Source: Halobacteriales archaeon (GTDB taxonomy: Archaea; Halobacteriota; Halobacteria; Halobacteriales; SKNY01). From it: 35,184 nucleotides of DNA. The position numbers and the translations under genes are program-made. The stretch is taken from contig SKQO01000161.1 of the NCBI GenBank assembly GCA_007118975.1, forward strand, positions 1-35,184, read 5' to 3'. Within the stretch, counting starts at the first letter, position 1. Every line of letters begins with the position of its first letter. Shown here piece after piece: positions 8,413-17,088 of the stretch. The notes under the pieces are model-generated. The model ran no database searches, was not told where the DNA came from, and saw only the letters and a list, made by a program, of their open reading frames with translations.

Positions 8413-9561
8413 CTATAGCTTGCTTGCGGTTGACGGATTTGAACAATCATTTTTTGTTAGATTATCAGTCAGGAGTCCTGCTCCCTCAGCCTTGTCTACG
8501 ATGGGTGCACCCAGTAAATTACCTGTCACGAGATAGTGGTTGACCACACCCGAGAGCTCGATCCCGCCAGCAGACCGATTGTTGCTCAAGATTATGTCGG
8601 TCGTTCCTCGTGCGTCGCCCCGACACATGATCCCGGGCCCCTCTACATCCCGGACCACGTTGCCGTTCACGCTCACCTCCTCACAATCGTTGACCGCAAT
8701 ACCTGGACCATCGATGCCGTGGATAACGTTATCGGCAACCACCAGTCCCTTGATTCGATTGACGTGGATCCCCCCAGGTCCGCCCATTCCGTCGCCACCG
8801 AGATCCCGGCCGGAGTTACCGGTCACGATCACATCAGCCGGTGGATGTGACGTCTGAGCGTCCACGAGCGTCTCGCAACCGACCGCCGCGTTGTTGACGA
8901 TTCTGAGGTTCGCCGTTGGATACTTACCATGGTCCTGAACGGCCACCCCGTAAACGCAGTCTTCCGCATAGCAGTTCCCAACGTACACGTCGATTGCGCC
9001 GTCTTTCACCTCAATACACCCGCGGTCCGATGAGCCGAACGTACGGACGTTTTCGACGACCGCGCCCTGCAGGTCAGGCCCCTCGACGCTGCATCCATCC
9101 CGGCGCGGACGGTCGACCCGCACATCGCGGACGGTAATGTCCGAGACAGGACCACGGTCGACGTGGATCGTATCCTCGGGTGCAGTCGAGGTCCCCACCG
9201 AGGAGTCGACGATCCGCACGCCATGCCGGCTGACGGCCGTGATCTGTCCCTTCCCAATCAGTACCTGCGTAGCCCCAGTGACCAAGATCCCGTTCGACTG
9301 ACGCTCACCAGGCTGATTCTCCCGGTTTCCATCCAAGGAGAATCCCGATATCTCGATATCGTCGGCTCCAACTTCGATCAAATCCTCGTCGGCGCCATCA
9401 GCTAGTCGAAGATTCAACCCCTCAAGTGTAAGGCCGGGAGTCGTCACGACAAGGGACTCCTCGAGCGTGTATTGGACTGAGGAATCGAATCGGACTGTCT
9501 CACCTGGTGTGGCCGCGTCAATAACGGGCTGTGGATGCTCACTGTCGGTCTCGACGACCAT
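8413..9561 (-). CDS. Right-handed parallel beta-helix repeat protein
   Basis: The protein has 382 residues from ATG 9561. After an N-terminal cap (VIDAATPGETVRFDSSVQYT, a common start for pectate-lyase-like folds) it consists of PbH1-type coils with short V/I-N-G/D turns: GLTLEGLNLRLAD, DDIEISGFSLDGN, VSDITVRDVRVDRP, NLRIVNNAAVGCE, DVIVTGNSGRD, GLVVADNVIHGIDGPGIAV, VSVNGNVVRDVEGPGI, DIILSNNRSAGG. Such proteins bind or cleave polysaccharides. No catalytic set is obvious, and there is no signal peptide or anchor, so it could be cytoplasmic or use another export route. It converges with the sulfatase, making a shared role in sulfated-polysaccharide metabolism plausible. A well-placed TATA box supports the start. 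Confidence 0.85.
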   Translation of the reverse strand: MVVETDSEHPQPVIDAATPGETVRFDSSVQYTLEESLVVTTPGLTLEGLNLRLADGADEDLIEVGADDIEISGFSLDGNRENQPGERQSNGILVTGATQVLIGKGQITAVSRHGVRIVDSSVGTSTAPEDTIHVDRGPVSDITVRDVRVDRPRRDGCSVEGPDLQGAVVENVRTFGSSDRGCIEVKDGAIDVYVGNCYAEDCVYGVAVQDHGKYPTANLRIVNNAAVGCETLVDAQTSHPPADVIVTGNSGRDLGGDGMGGPGGIHVNRIKGLVVADNVIHGIDGPGIAVNDCEEVSVNGNVVRDVEGPGIMCRGDARGTTDIILSNNRSAGGIELSGVVNHYLVTGNLLGAPIVDKAEGAGLLTDNLTKNDCSNPSTASKL

Positions 9562-9582
9562 GCAGGCCCGTTCCTTGGATGT

Positions 9583-9591
9583 GTATATAAG
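9583..9591 (-). promoter_or_regulatory. TATA box of the beta-helix gene
   Basis: Minus-strand CCTTATATA is centred 25-26 bp upstream of the ATG at 9561. This is near-ideal spacing for a leaderless archaeal transcript starting at or next to the initiation codon. Confidence 0.7.
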
Positions 9592-10318
9592 GCCTCACCA
9601 TAACTCCACCGATCACGGTAGACGGACAACAACTGAGGATACCCGCTCCAGCGTTGCTGGCTGCCAATCTTACGACGATCGGGCTACATATGAGTAATAC
9701 CCGGTCTTGATGGGGCTCACTCTAGATTGACACCGTTCGACGATCTCGTCATATCTAAAAGTATGTTATTACTAATCGAATGATACTTAATAGGAATCTT
9801 AGTGCTTCCTTTCCGGCCCAAGTGTCGGAGTATGTTCTTCTCACATCGCAAACTATCCTCAGTTGAGCACGGTCTGGTAAACGGATATTCGGAATTGGTG
9901 TATCAATGTAAATGTGTCCGAGATCAGATTTAACGTGTAGAGCGGGCTGTAACGATCGTCCAGTTTTTCGCTGGTCTCTTGGGGGATAAGACGGAGCTCA
10001 TAGATACAAGGGTCAAACCCATCAGCCATTCACTGACAACAGGTCGGTAATGAGGCTCGCCGGCTCGACACGGGTACTCGAAATTCGCAGTTAGTGGTTC
10101 GATCAGGAGCTATTAGATGAGCTTTTTCACAATAGCGCTTGTTGGTGATCGAATAGTTGGTCAGTCGGGGCTCACCATCAACACCCATTTCACCACCTGG
10201 GCAAAGCCCATCTACACTTTAATTCTCATATTCAATCCATTCTTTGTGACAACAGATTCTATATTAATGGCTCATATAAATAGCAAGCACTATCCTAGTT
10301 GAGACTAGGTACTGTGCA
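9592..10318. other. Intergenic AT-richer stretch, no supported gene
   Basis: About 730 bp lie between the beta-helix promoter and the IS630 transposase gene. It is AT-richer than its surroundings, with short frames lacking any motif. A small palindrome, CCTAG-6 nt-CTAGG, lies just before the transposase start (about 10290-10310) and may belong to the insertion-sequence end. I see no RNA gene. Confidence 0.4.
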
Positions 10319-11329
10319 ATGGCAAAATTGGATAATATTACTGTCGAAGAATTGCGCGAAAAACTCGACGAAGTCGACGATCCGAAGGCGACCAAACGGT
10401 TGATGTTGGCGATCCTTTACAAGGAAGGACCATCCGTCCCGATGATCGCGGAGATGTACGATATGCGGGATGAGACCATCTACAGCTGGTTTACGCAGAT
10501 GGAAGAGGACCCGCTTGATGAGGCAATTTTCGATGATCCTCCACCTGGCCGCCCGTCGAAACTCACCCATGATGAAAAACATCAATTCAAAGAAGCGTTA
10601 CATCAACCACCCGATGAGTCCGGCTTCGATGAACCGGCATGGACGCGGCCACTTGCCGAACAGTATCTCAAACATGAATTCAATGTAACGTATCACGAAC
10701 GCCACGTACGACGGCTGATGAACGAACTCGACGTCTCATGGCACTCGCCCCGCCCGCAGCCGCCGACCCCAGATGAGGAGGAACGCGAAGAGTCACAGAA
10801 AGACTTCAAAAAAATTTGATTCAGAAACATTTGACACGTATCGTACCGTCGTAATCGATCAAGCGCGGAAAGCGCTCGGCTGTGATTTGACTTATGCGTA
10901 GTTTCCGTTAGGAGAACGCGTCTCGTTGCCGTATTGGCGGACCTACGAGGCCGAGCGGTTGCTCGGGGCAGTCACGGAAGACGGCGAAAGTTTCTACGCA
11001 TCAGTCGCAGATTCGTTCACGAGTGATGTGACGATTTCGTACTCACGAGCTCTCCAGGAGGAGTTTGGAAAGAAGTTATTCGTCGTCTTGGACAACGCGT
11101 CGGACTTTTCGTAGAACAAAGTGCACGAGTTCATCGAGCACTCACAGATGCGGATCACACATTTACTGACCGGATCGCCAGACATGAACCCTGTCGAGGA
11201 ATGTTAGCGGCAGCTCAAACAAGCACTTGGCAACAGGTTGTTCGACTCGATTGATGAACTCTGCCAGCGATTTGGGATGCCTTTGATGATATTACACCAC
11301 ATGATATTCTCGATTATTTATGTCCTTGA
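10319..11329 (+). pseudogene. Dead IS630-family transposase gene
   Basis: The first 166 codons (ATG 10319) give an N-terminal helix-turn-helix region (DMRDETIYSWFTQMEEDPLDEA) and a second winged-helix segment (FNVTYHERHVRRLMNEL), typical of IS630 transposases. The rest of the DDE domain is readable only across lesions. A frameshift occurs at about 10812, TAG at 10899-10901 (expected Trp in TYA-W-FP), TAG at 11112-11114 and TAG at 11205-11207 (expected Trp after NPVEEC). A second frameshift at about 11268 precedes the tail AIWDAFDDITPHDILDYLCP. DDE residues are visible as VVIDQA, VVLDNAS and SPDMNPVEE. Terminal inverted repeats are not clear, so element boundaries are left open. The 3' end overlaps a decayed gene on the other strand. 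Confidence 0.85.
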
Positions 11330-12038
11330 GTATGGAACGACGACGAGGACGAGACCGATGCTCCCGAGGACGGGTAACCCAACCCAAAAATAGCTTCCGG
11401 TCGTCTACTAGGACGATCCGTGGCTGATCGGTGGAGAAATCAACGGGCCCGCGCCAAAGGACCGAGGTTTCTCCTCGTTCCGAGGGCTCTGGATCGACCG
11501 ATTACAACGTGTAAGGCTCGTCCCACCGAATCCGGAGGGTAGTCCCCTCGTCGAGGAACATCGCCGAAATGGCGTCGCCCGCGTGAAGCCGGTCACCCTC
11601 ATCCACCGCGAATCCGTCCCCGGCAAAGGAGTACCGGACGATGCCATATTCCCGGGGAAACGCCCGGCGTTCGGTTTCTATCGAGAGGTCCCGGATTGTC
11701 ATCTCGCGGTTGGTAGCCGTCTCGGCGGCCTCGGCAGTTCTTTCGCGGCGATCCCGGAGACGGTCGAGATATGGATCGGGATCGTCCTCGATGTCGGCCT
11801 GCAGGGACTCAAAGGACGCTATGTCGGCGTCGTCGTTGAGCCGGAACCGGTGTTCGATGGTCCACGTCGCCGTGTCGCCATCGTCGAGATGAGTGTCGAG
11901 GACGATGTCGTCCGGATCGATATCCTCATTGAGGCCATGCTTATAGATGTTCGACTCCCCGACCACCGTCCTGACCGAGACTACGACGAAAAGTAACAGC
12001 ACAAGTGTAAGAAGACCGAGATTCGTTCCGCGCCGCAT
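11318..12038 (-). pseudogene. Decayed membrane-anchored surface protein (DUF7345-like)
   Basis: From ATG 12038 the frame encodes a signal-like helix (LGLLTLVLLLFVVVSV) and a domain ATWTIEHRFRLNDDADIASF ... FPREYGIVRYSFAGDGFAVD resembling the haloarchaeal DUF7345-type extracytoplasmic domain. It stops at TAA 11502-11504 after WDEPYTL. Reading through, SVDPEPSERGETSVLWRGP and DFSTDQPRIVLVDD continue the domain. After a frameshift near 11390, YFWVGLPVLGSIGLVLVVVP gives the missing C-terminal membrane anchor, ending at TAA 11318-11320. One nonsense codon and one frameshift therefore remove the anchor. The first 178 residues could still be made as an unanchored fragment. The family name is from memory and should be checked. 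Confidence 0.7.
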
Positions 12039-12280
12039 TGTTCAGTACGCTTACCTGTATGGACTATGCACAAATACGCTTGTCCAAACCCAATGACCTC
12101 CGGTTTGACTGGCAACCGTTCTCTGTTGATTTTTCTTTCGGTGACCGTTATCTCCTACTCATATGATTCGACGATCTCCAGAACAATGGCCATCTCGATG
12201 CTCGATCACTCGGCCAAGGCTGAGTATCCTAATTCAAAATTTCGAGTTTATTTGGGACCCTCAAACGATCGTTAACGGCG

Positions 12281-12288
12281 AAAACTTA
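12281..12288 (+). promoter_or_regulatory. TATA-like element of the winged-helix regulator
   Basis: AAAACTTA is centred about 32 bp before ATG 12317 and is preceded by a purine-rich BRE-like CGGCG. Spacing implies a leader of only a few nucleotides. It was judged by eye. Confidence 0.35.
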
Positions 12289-12316
12289 CTTGATCGGGCT
12301 TCGCTCATCTCATCAT

Positions 12317-13129
12317 ATGGATACCGGCGACGAACGGGGAGAGGATCTCCAGGTACTTCGGAATAAGCGAGACGCGACGCGCTATCAGATCTTGGTGCAG
12401 ATCGCCGAGCGTCAGCCAGCGGTGAACCAGGCCGAAATCGCGGACCCCCTTGACGTTACGCCGCAAGCCGTCAGCGAATATCTCAACGATCTTGTCGAAA
12501 AGGGCCACGTGAAAAAACTCGGGCGCGGCCGTTGGGAGATTACTACTGAAGGCGTCGACTGGTTGATCTCACAAACCGATGACCTCCGAGAATACACCCG
12601 ATACGTGTGGGAAGAAGTCATTGAACAAGGGGGCGTCGAATCGGCCGTCGCGACGACTGCTATCTCGGAGGGGGACCGGGTCACATTGAGCATGGAGGAC
12701 GGAACCCTCCGTGCCGAGTCGGGAGATGCTGGCCCGGCGACGGCCACCGCGGTCACTGACGCGGAGCCGGGCGTCGAAGTGGGGGTTACAGACTTCAAAG
12801 GAATACTAGATTTCGAAGTCGGCCACGTTACCGTCTTCGGTATCCCATCCGTGCAAGATGGAGGGAGTCAGGCACGGGATGCTGCGGAGTTCCTCAAATT
12901 CGCCTCAGATCACGAGCTCGTCGCCGTTGCGGGTACGGAAGCACTCGTTGCGGCGGAAACTGCGGGCGTAACGCCCGATCTCCGTTTCGGGACGCCGGAC
13001 GCAATCCAGGAGGCAGCCCTGAAGGGATTAAGCGTTTTTCTTCTCGCGGTTTCACACGATATTTCGCGGCACACCGATCGACTACGCGAATACGACATTC
13101 CGTACGAAGTGGTCGACGATGGCGAGTGA
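12317..13129 (+). CDS. MarR-type winged-helix transcriptional regulator
   Basis: The protein has 270 residues from ATG 12317; nine codons of extra N-terminus in the longer frame are rejected because the TATA element sits inside them. Residues ~10-85 form a winged helix (YQILVQIAERQPAVNQAEIA, VTPQAVSEYLNDLVEKGHVK, GRWEITTEGVDWLI). The C-terminal ~150 residues form a ligand-type domain (GVEVGVTDFKGILDFEVGHV, VTVFGIPSVQDGGS, VAVAGTEALVAAETAGV, LRFGTPDAIQEAALKGL, SRHTDRLREYDIPYEVVD) that I know only as a haloarchaeal family without a settled function. It lies beside, and converges with, the cobalamin importer btuCD, so a role in corrinoid-responsive control is possible but unproven. Confidence 0.8.
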   Translation: MDTGDERGEDLQVLRNKRDATRYQILVQIAERQPAVNQAEIADPLDVTPQAVSEYLNDLVEKGHVKKLGRGRWEITTEGVDWLISQTDDLREYTRYVWEEVIEQGGVESAVATTAISEGDRVTLSMEDGTLRAESGDAGPATATAVTDAEPGVEVGVTDFKGILDFEVGHVTVFGIPSVQDGGSQARDAAEFLKFASDHELVAVAGTEALVAAETAGVTPDLRFGTPDAIQEAALKGLSVFLLAVSHDISRHTDRLREYDIPYEVVDDGE

Positions 13130-13263
13130 CGGTTGGTTAATGATTCGTTGATACGATCCCGGCTCCGAACTCGCGGGGCGATGTTCTGGCTATCGGGGCA
13201 TGGATATAGCTAGTAGACAATGTACCTCTCGTTGGTCTGCCCCCCGCACAGCGTTCCATCGAC

Positions 13264-14661
13264 CTATCGAAGCTCAGTTTCGTAAGGGCCGTCGCGTTGA
13301 TCCGGCGAAATTTCGGTCGGGTCGGCCATAGCTGTTTCCTCTTCTGGGTCGAGTCGGTCCTGAATTGCGTTGTAGACATTATTCGTCGCAACGGTTTTCG
13401 CGACCTCGCGTAACGAAGTATAGATTTCGTGGCCCCGTTCCCCTGCGTGATTGCGATCGGATAAGGGACGATCTTCAGCAATGATCAGTGTGTCGCTGGC
13501 ATGTGCGACCTCTATATTAGGTAGGTTTCCAGGATGGAGCTCGACGTCGACTAGGACGGTTACATCCGCAGTCCGGACGATTTGAGATAATTTCGGCTTC
13601 ACCGACTCATCGACCACCGCGAACGGCGGGACTTCAATCATCTCGAGTCCGAGTAACTGCGCCGTTTCGTGGCTCGCTGCCCCTTCCTGTACCGCCCCGA
13701 TCGAGACCTCGTATCCGGCCGCACACAGCTCGTAAAGTAACCGCGTCGTCCTGCCGCCGCCACCGATAACGTGAACGTGCCCGCCCGCACCCTGACCGTA
13801 GTCATCAGATAAGGCGGTGACGCGAACTGCTCCGGTGATAGGGTGTCGCGTGACCATCGCCCGGCTGTCGAAGGCGCCTTTCAGGTGCTCTGTCGTCAGG
13901 ACTTCTCCCGGTTCACCTCGGGCCATCTTTTTACCCTCCTCCAGCAGGAGCAGTTCGTCACAGTAACGAGCGGCCAGGTTCAGATCGTGAATCGCTGCGA
14001 TGACAGTTTTCCCGTCTCGGACAAGCTCTCGGACGAGTTCCAACGTCCGGATTTGGTGATTGATATCGAGGCTGGCCGTGGGTTCGTCAAGAAGGAGTAG
14101 CGGGGTATCCTGTGCGAGCGCCCTGGCGAGGAGCACGCGCTGGCGTTCGCCCCCGCTAACTTCACTGACCGAGCGATCCGCAAAGTCCATCACCTCGGTA
14201 CGCATCATCGCTTCTTCGACCGCGTTTCGGTCCGCGCGTTCACCTCCACTGAACCGAGAGATATACGGCGTCCGCCCCATCGCGACGATTTCTCGGACGT
14301 TGAAATCGAATGAGAGCGACGTATCCTGGGGGACGACGGCTACCTTCCGGCTGACTGCGCGAGACGGGAGTGAATGGACGGCTTCGCCGTTCACCTGGAC
14401 AGAGCCTTCGTCGGGTGTAATGGCGGCTGTGATCGTCCGTAAAAGCGTCGTCTTTCCCGCTCCATTTGGACCGATCAATCCGAGGAAATCTCCCCTCTCT
14501 ACGATCGAACTTACGCCATCCAGTGCCGTGACATCACCCAACTGCACGGCGACGCTATCGATCGTAACGATTGGTGAGGCTTCTGTCGGCGAATCCGCAA
14601 GTTCTTGATCCTCGTCATTGTCCTGCGGGTCCTCCGTTGGGAGTTGATGGGGCGAGCTCAT
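13264..14661 (-). CDS. btuD: Cobalamin ABC transporter ATPase BtuD with C-terminal extension
   Basis: The 465-residue ATPase powers corrinoid import with BtuC. The nucleotide-binding domain occupies residues ~30-275. It carries Walker A GPNGAGKTT (64-72), a Q-loop Gln in VVPQDT (112), signature SGGERQR (169-175), Walker B LLLLDEPTA (188-196) and the H-loop His in AIHDLN (225). A further ~180 residues follow, beginning HVHVIGGGGRTTRLLYEL. That part has a glycine-rich nucleotide-binding look and is absent from bacterial BtuD (about 250 residues); longer BtuD proteins occur in haloarchaea. The start overlaps the btuC stop by 4 nt, so the two genes are cotranscribed and probably coupled. The first ~30 residues are acidic linker. 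Confidence 0.9.
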   Translation of the reverse strand: MSSPHQLPTEDPQDNDEDQELADSPTEASPIVTIDSVAVQLGDVTALDGVSSIVERGDFLGLIGPNGAGKTTLLRTITAAITPDEGSVQVNGEAVHSLPSRAVSRKVAVVPQDTSLSFDFNVREIVAMGRTPYISRFSGGERADRNAVEEAMMRTEVMDFADRSVSEVSGGERQRVLLARALAQDTPLLLLDEPTASLDINHQIRTLELVRELVRDGKTVIAAIHDLNLAARYCDELLLLEEGKKMARGEPGEVLTTEHLKGAFDSRAMVTRHPITGAVRVTALSDDYGQGAGGHVHVIGGGGRTTRLLYELCAAGYEVSIGAVQEGAASHETAQLLGLEMIEVPPFAVVDESVKPKLSQIVRTADVTVLVDVELHPGNLPNIEVAHASDTLIIAEDRPLSDRNHAGERGHEIYTSLREVAKTVATNNVYNAIQDRLDPEEETAMADPTEISPDQRDGPYETELR

Positions 14662-15755
14662 AAGGCATACACCTTCCGTCGGCGTAACAGGAATAAGAAG
14701 AATGGGGCGCCTAGTGCCGCCGTGACGATTCCGACTGGAATCTCTCCTGGACCAGATCGAGCAAGAGTATCCGTCGCCACGAGGAAGGCGGCACCGGCCA
14801 GTGCACTAGTCGGGAGCAGAATACGGTGATCCGGTCCCACCAGCAAACGCATCATATGCGGGACGATGAGTCCGACGAATCCGATAACCCCGGAGACCGC
14901 GACGGCGGCCGCGGTGACGAGACTGGAGACCCCCAACAGCACCCGCTTCGTCTGTTCAACTTCGATGCCCAGATTATGGGCCTCTTCCTCCCCCAGCAAA
15001 AGTACGTTCAGGTCCCTACCATAGGCGAGCAATACGATGACGAGAGGTGGCAGCATCAGGAACAAAATTTTGACCCGCGACCAGGTGGCGAAATGGAGGT
15101 GGCCCATCAGCCAGAATACGGCCTCCTGCATACTTTCTCCACTCCGCAAGAGCATGAACGAAATTATTGCACCAAGAAATGTGGACACTGCGATTCCCGC
15201 CAACAGGAGCGTCGCCACTGGCGTTCGTCCGCCTTCCGTCGCCAGCCCGTAGACCACGAAGGCCGCGACAACCCCACCGATCAGCGCCGCCGACTGTAAC
15301 TCCAGTCCGAAGGGAAGAGCGAACGGCAGAGTGATGGCTGCGACCGCACCGACCGCAGCGCCCGACGAGACGCCGATGATGGAAGGGTCGGCCATCGGAT
15401 TCCGGAAGAATCCCTGCATGACGGTGCCGGCGATCGCCAGGGATAACCCGACTAGTGCGCCCAACGCGATGCGCGGGAGGCGAATCTGCCACACGATAAT
15501 GCTGTCACTTTCTGTCACGTTATAGGAGAAGACGTGGGTCATCTCAACAGCGATGGGAATGATTGGAAGTGACCGGTAATCGCTGCTCGAGCCGAACTGG
15601 ACCGAGGTTGGCACCGCCACCTCGTTGAGCAGAATTTTGAGGATTACCGTTGGCTCGATACCGACCGGCCCGATCGCGACGCTGAGTAGCATCGTGAGAA
15701 AGAGAAGTACAGTCAACCCCGCCGACCAGATTACGGTTCGGACGCGGAGCCGCAT
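14658..15755 (-). CDS. btuC: Cobalamin ABC transporter permease BtuC
   Basis: The 365-residue permease belongs to the FecCD/BtuC family, forming the membrane channel for corrinoid uptake. It has about ten hydrophobic helices. Family landmarks include IVWQIRLPRIALGALVGLSL near the first coupling region, GFFRNPMADPSIIGVSSGAA, EEAHNLGIEVEQTK, IGFVGLIVPHMMRLLVGPDH and EIPVGIVTAALGAPFFLFLL at the C-terminus. An extracytoplasmic loop of about 40 residues (TSVQFGSSSDYRSLPI) follows helix 1 and is longer than usual. It starts at ATG 15755, about 31 bp from a palindromic TATA element shared with the divergent btuF, and overlaps btuD by 4 nt. Confidence 0.92.
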   Translation of the reverse strand: MRLRVRTVIWSAGLTVLLFLTMLLSVAIGPVGIEPTVILKILLNEVAVPTSVQFGSSSDYRSLPIIPIAVEMTHVFSYNVTESDSIIVWQIRLPRIALGALVGLSLAIAGTVMQGFFRNPMADPSIIGVSSGAAVGAVAAITLPFALPFGLELQSAALIGGVVAAFVVYGLATEGGRTPVATLLLAGIAVSTFLGAIISFMLLRSGESMQEAVFWLMGHLHFATWSRVKILFLMLPPLVIVLLAYGRDLNVLLLGEEEAHNLGIEVEQTKRVLLGVSSLVTAAAVAVSGVIGFVGLIVPHMMRLLVGPDHRILLPTSALAGAAFLVATDTLARSGPGEIPVGIVTAALGAPFFLFLLRRRKVYAL

Positions 15756-15780
15756 GTATTGACAAGCGTGGTTGCAATAG

Positions 15781-15792
15781 ATAAATATTTAT
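15781..15792. promoter_or_regulatory. Shared palindromic TATA element between btuC and btuF
   Basis: ATAAATATTTAT is a perfect 12-bp palindrome centred at 15786.5. It is 31.5 bp from the btuC ATG (15755, minus) and 32.5 bp from the btuF ATG (15819, plus). The whole divergent intergenic region is only 63 bp, so both promoters must share this element or overlap there. CAAT on the left and ATTG on the right extend the dyad loosely. Confidence 0.65.
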
Positions 15793-15818
15793 TGAATTGA
15801 CGAGGTAGCTGAAATGGC

Positions 15819-16913
15819 ATGCGGACTGCACTGGTTATCCTGGCGGTGGTATTGATGGTCGGAGGAGTCGTGGCACCTGTCTCAGCCGCGGACAGTAACG
15901 CGTCCTCCGCCGACATCAACATCGAATGTGAATACCCGGTCACAGTAGAGGATGCCACTGGGACGGAGATAACGGTGGAGGAGCCACCTGACCGCGTGGT
16001 GACGACGAATCCCAGCGCGGCACAAGTCATGTGGGAGATCGGTGCTTTCGAGCGAGTTGTGGGACTTACTGAGTGGGCCCTATACTTGGATGGGGCCGAA
16101 GACCGAGAACTGATTTCGAGTAATGATGAGCCCATCGTTCGCGAGCGAGTCGTGGACTTAGAACCCGACCTCATCCTGGCCCCAAACGCGACGGAAACGG
16201 AGACGGTTGAACAGCTTCGCGAGGTCGGTTTGACGGTCTATCACTTCCCGATGGCTGAAGACCTGGATGACGTCTCCGAGAAGACAGCTGTCATCGGGGA
16301 ACTCGCGGGCGAGTGTGAGGGCGCCGAAGAGACCCTCGACTGGATGGACGAGCGGCTGAGCATCGTCGAAGACGCGGTCGAAGGCGAGGAACGTCCTACA
16401 GCCCTCTACATGTTCTTTGATTTCACCGTGGGTTCGGAGACGTTCATTAACGAACTTATCGAATTCGCGGGGGGTGAAAACGTGGCCGCGGAGGCTGGAA
16501 TCGTCGGGTTCCAACCGATCAGTGAAGAAGTCGTTATCGACGAAGACCCCGAATGGATCATCCTCAACTCCGATGACCCCGCGCTGCCGGATACTGACGC
16601 CGTGAACCAAACCACGGCCGCCCAGGAGGATCAAGTCGTCATCGTCGAGATCGAACATCTCAACCAACCGGCTCCGCGAAACGTGCTGGCGATCACGACG
16701 CTCGTCGAGCACTTCCATCCGGAGGCATTTGCCGAAGCTGAAGAGGCAGCGATCGCTGACGACGCTACCGATGATCTGGAGGAAGCGGATGATGCTGATG
16801 GCACTGAATCTGAGACTGTGGCCGATGAAGACGACACGATTCCTGGTTTTGGACCGGTCATCGCTCTGGTTGCCATGCTCGGAGCGGCCTTGTGGTTGCG
16901 TAAGATTCGATAG
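15819..16913 (+). CDS. btuF: Cobalamin-binding protein BtuF with PGF-CTERM anchor
   Basis: The 364-residue extracytoplasmic receptor captures corrinoid for BtuC/BtuD. The N-terminus (MRTALVILAVVLMVGGVVAP) is a Sec signal peptide ending near VSAAD. The central part is a BtuF/FhuD-type fold: ITVEEPPDRVVTTNPSAAQV, WEIGAFERVVGLTEWALY, VDLEPDLILAPNAT, LREVGLTVYHFPMAEDLDD, GSETFINELIEFAGGENVA and PEWIILNSDDPALPD. A low-complexity Asp/Glu/Ala linker (about 310-338) leads to IPGFGPVIALVAMLGAALWL and RKIR, a canonical PGF-CTERM signal (PGF at 342-344) processed by archaeosortase A, which lipid-anchors the protein outside the membrane. It is divergent from btuCD with a shared promoter region. Confidence 0.92.
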   Translation: MRTALVILAVVLMVGGVVAPVSAADSNASSADINIECEYPVTVEDATGTEITVEEPPDRVVTTNPSAAQVMWEIGAFERVVGLTEWALYLDGAEDRELISSNDEPIVRERVVDLEPDLILAPNATETETVEQLREVGLTVYHFPMAEDLDDVSEKTAVIGELAGECEGAEETLDWMDERLSIVEDAVEGEERPTALYMFFDFTVGSETFINELIEFAGGENVAAEAGIVGFQPISEEVVIDEDPEWIILNSDDPALPDTDAVNQTTAAQEDQVVIVEIEHLNQPAPRNVLAITTLVEHFHPEAFAEAEEAAIADDATDDLEEADDADGTESETVADEDDTIPGFGPVIALVAMLGAALWLRKIR

Positions 16914-17088
16914 GATCGATCCCTCGGAGAGACGAGCCTACTGCCGCAAATATAGCCCACCCAGCAACGGCGGGTAAGCCTCCCGACGATCTTTCAGCTT
17001 CTGGCAACCCAGCGGCGTTTGACGTGCCGCGACGTTCTAGCAGATGATCCGCTCATCGTAGCGATCGACGTATCCGTTTATCGTTCAC

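Noticed and set aside
2136..11207. In-frame TAG codons as possible pyrrolysine or suppressed amber sites
   Set aside because: Every gene with such a TAG also has frameshifts, and the replaced residue is usually Trp, so decay explains them better.
16914..17088. Possible cobalamin riboswitch between btuF and the convergent cobalamin-binding gene
   Set aside because: The region lies at the 3' ends of both genes, and I could not find a convincing B12-box on either strand.
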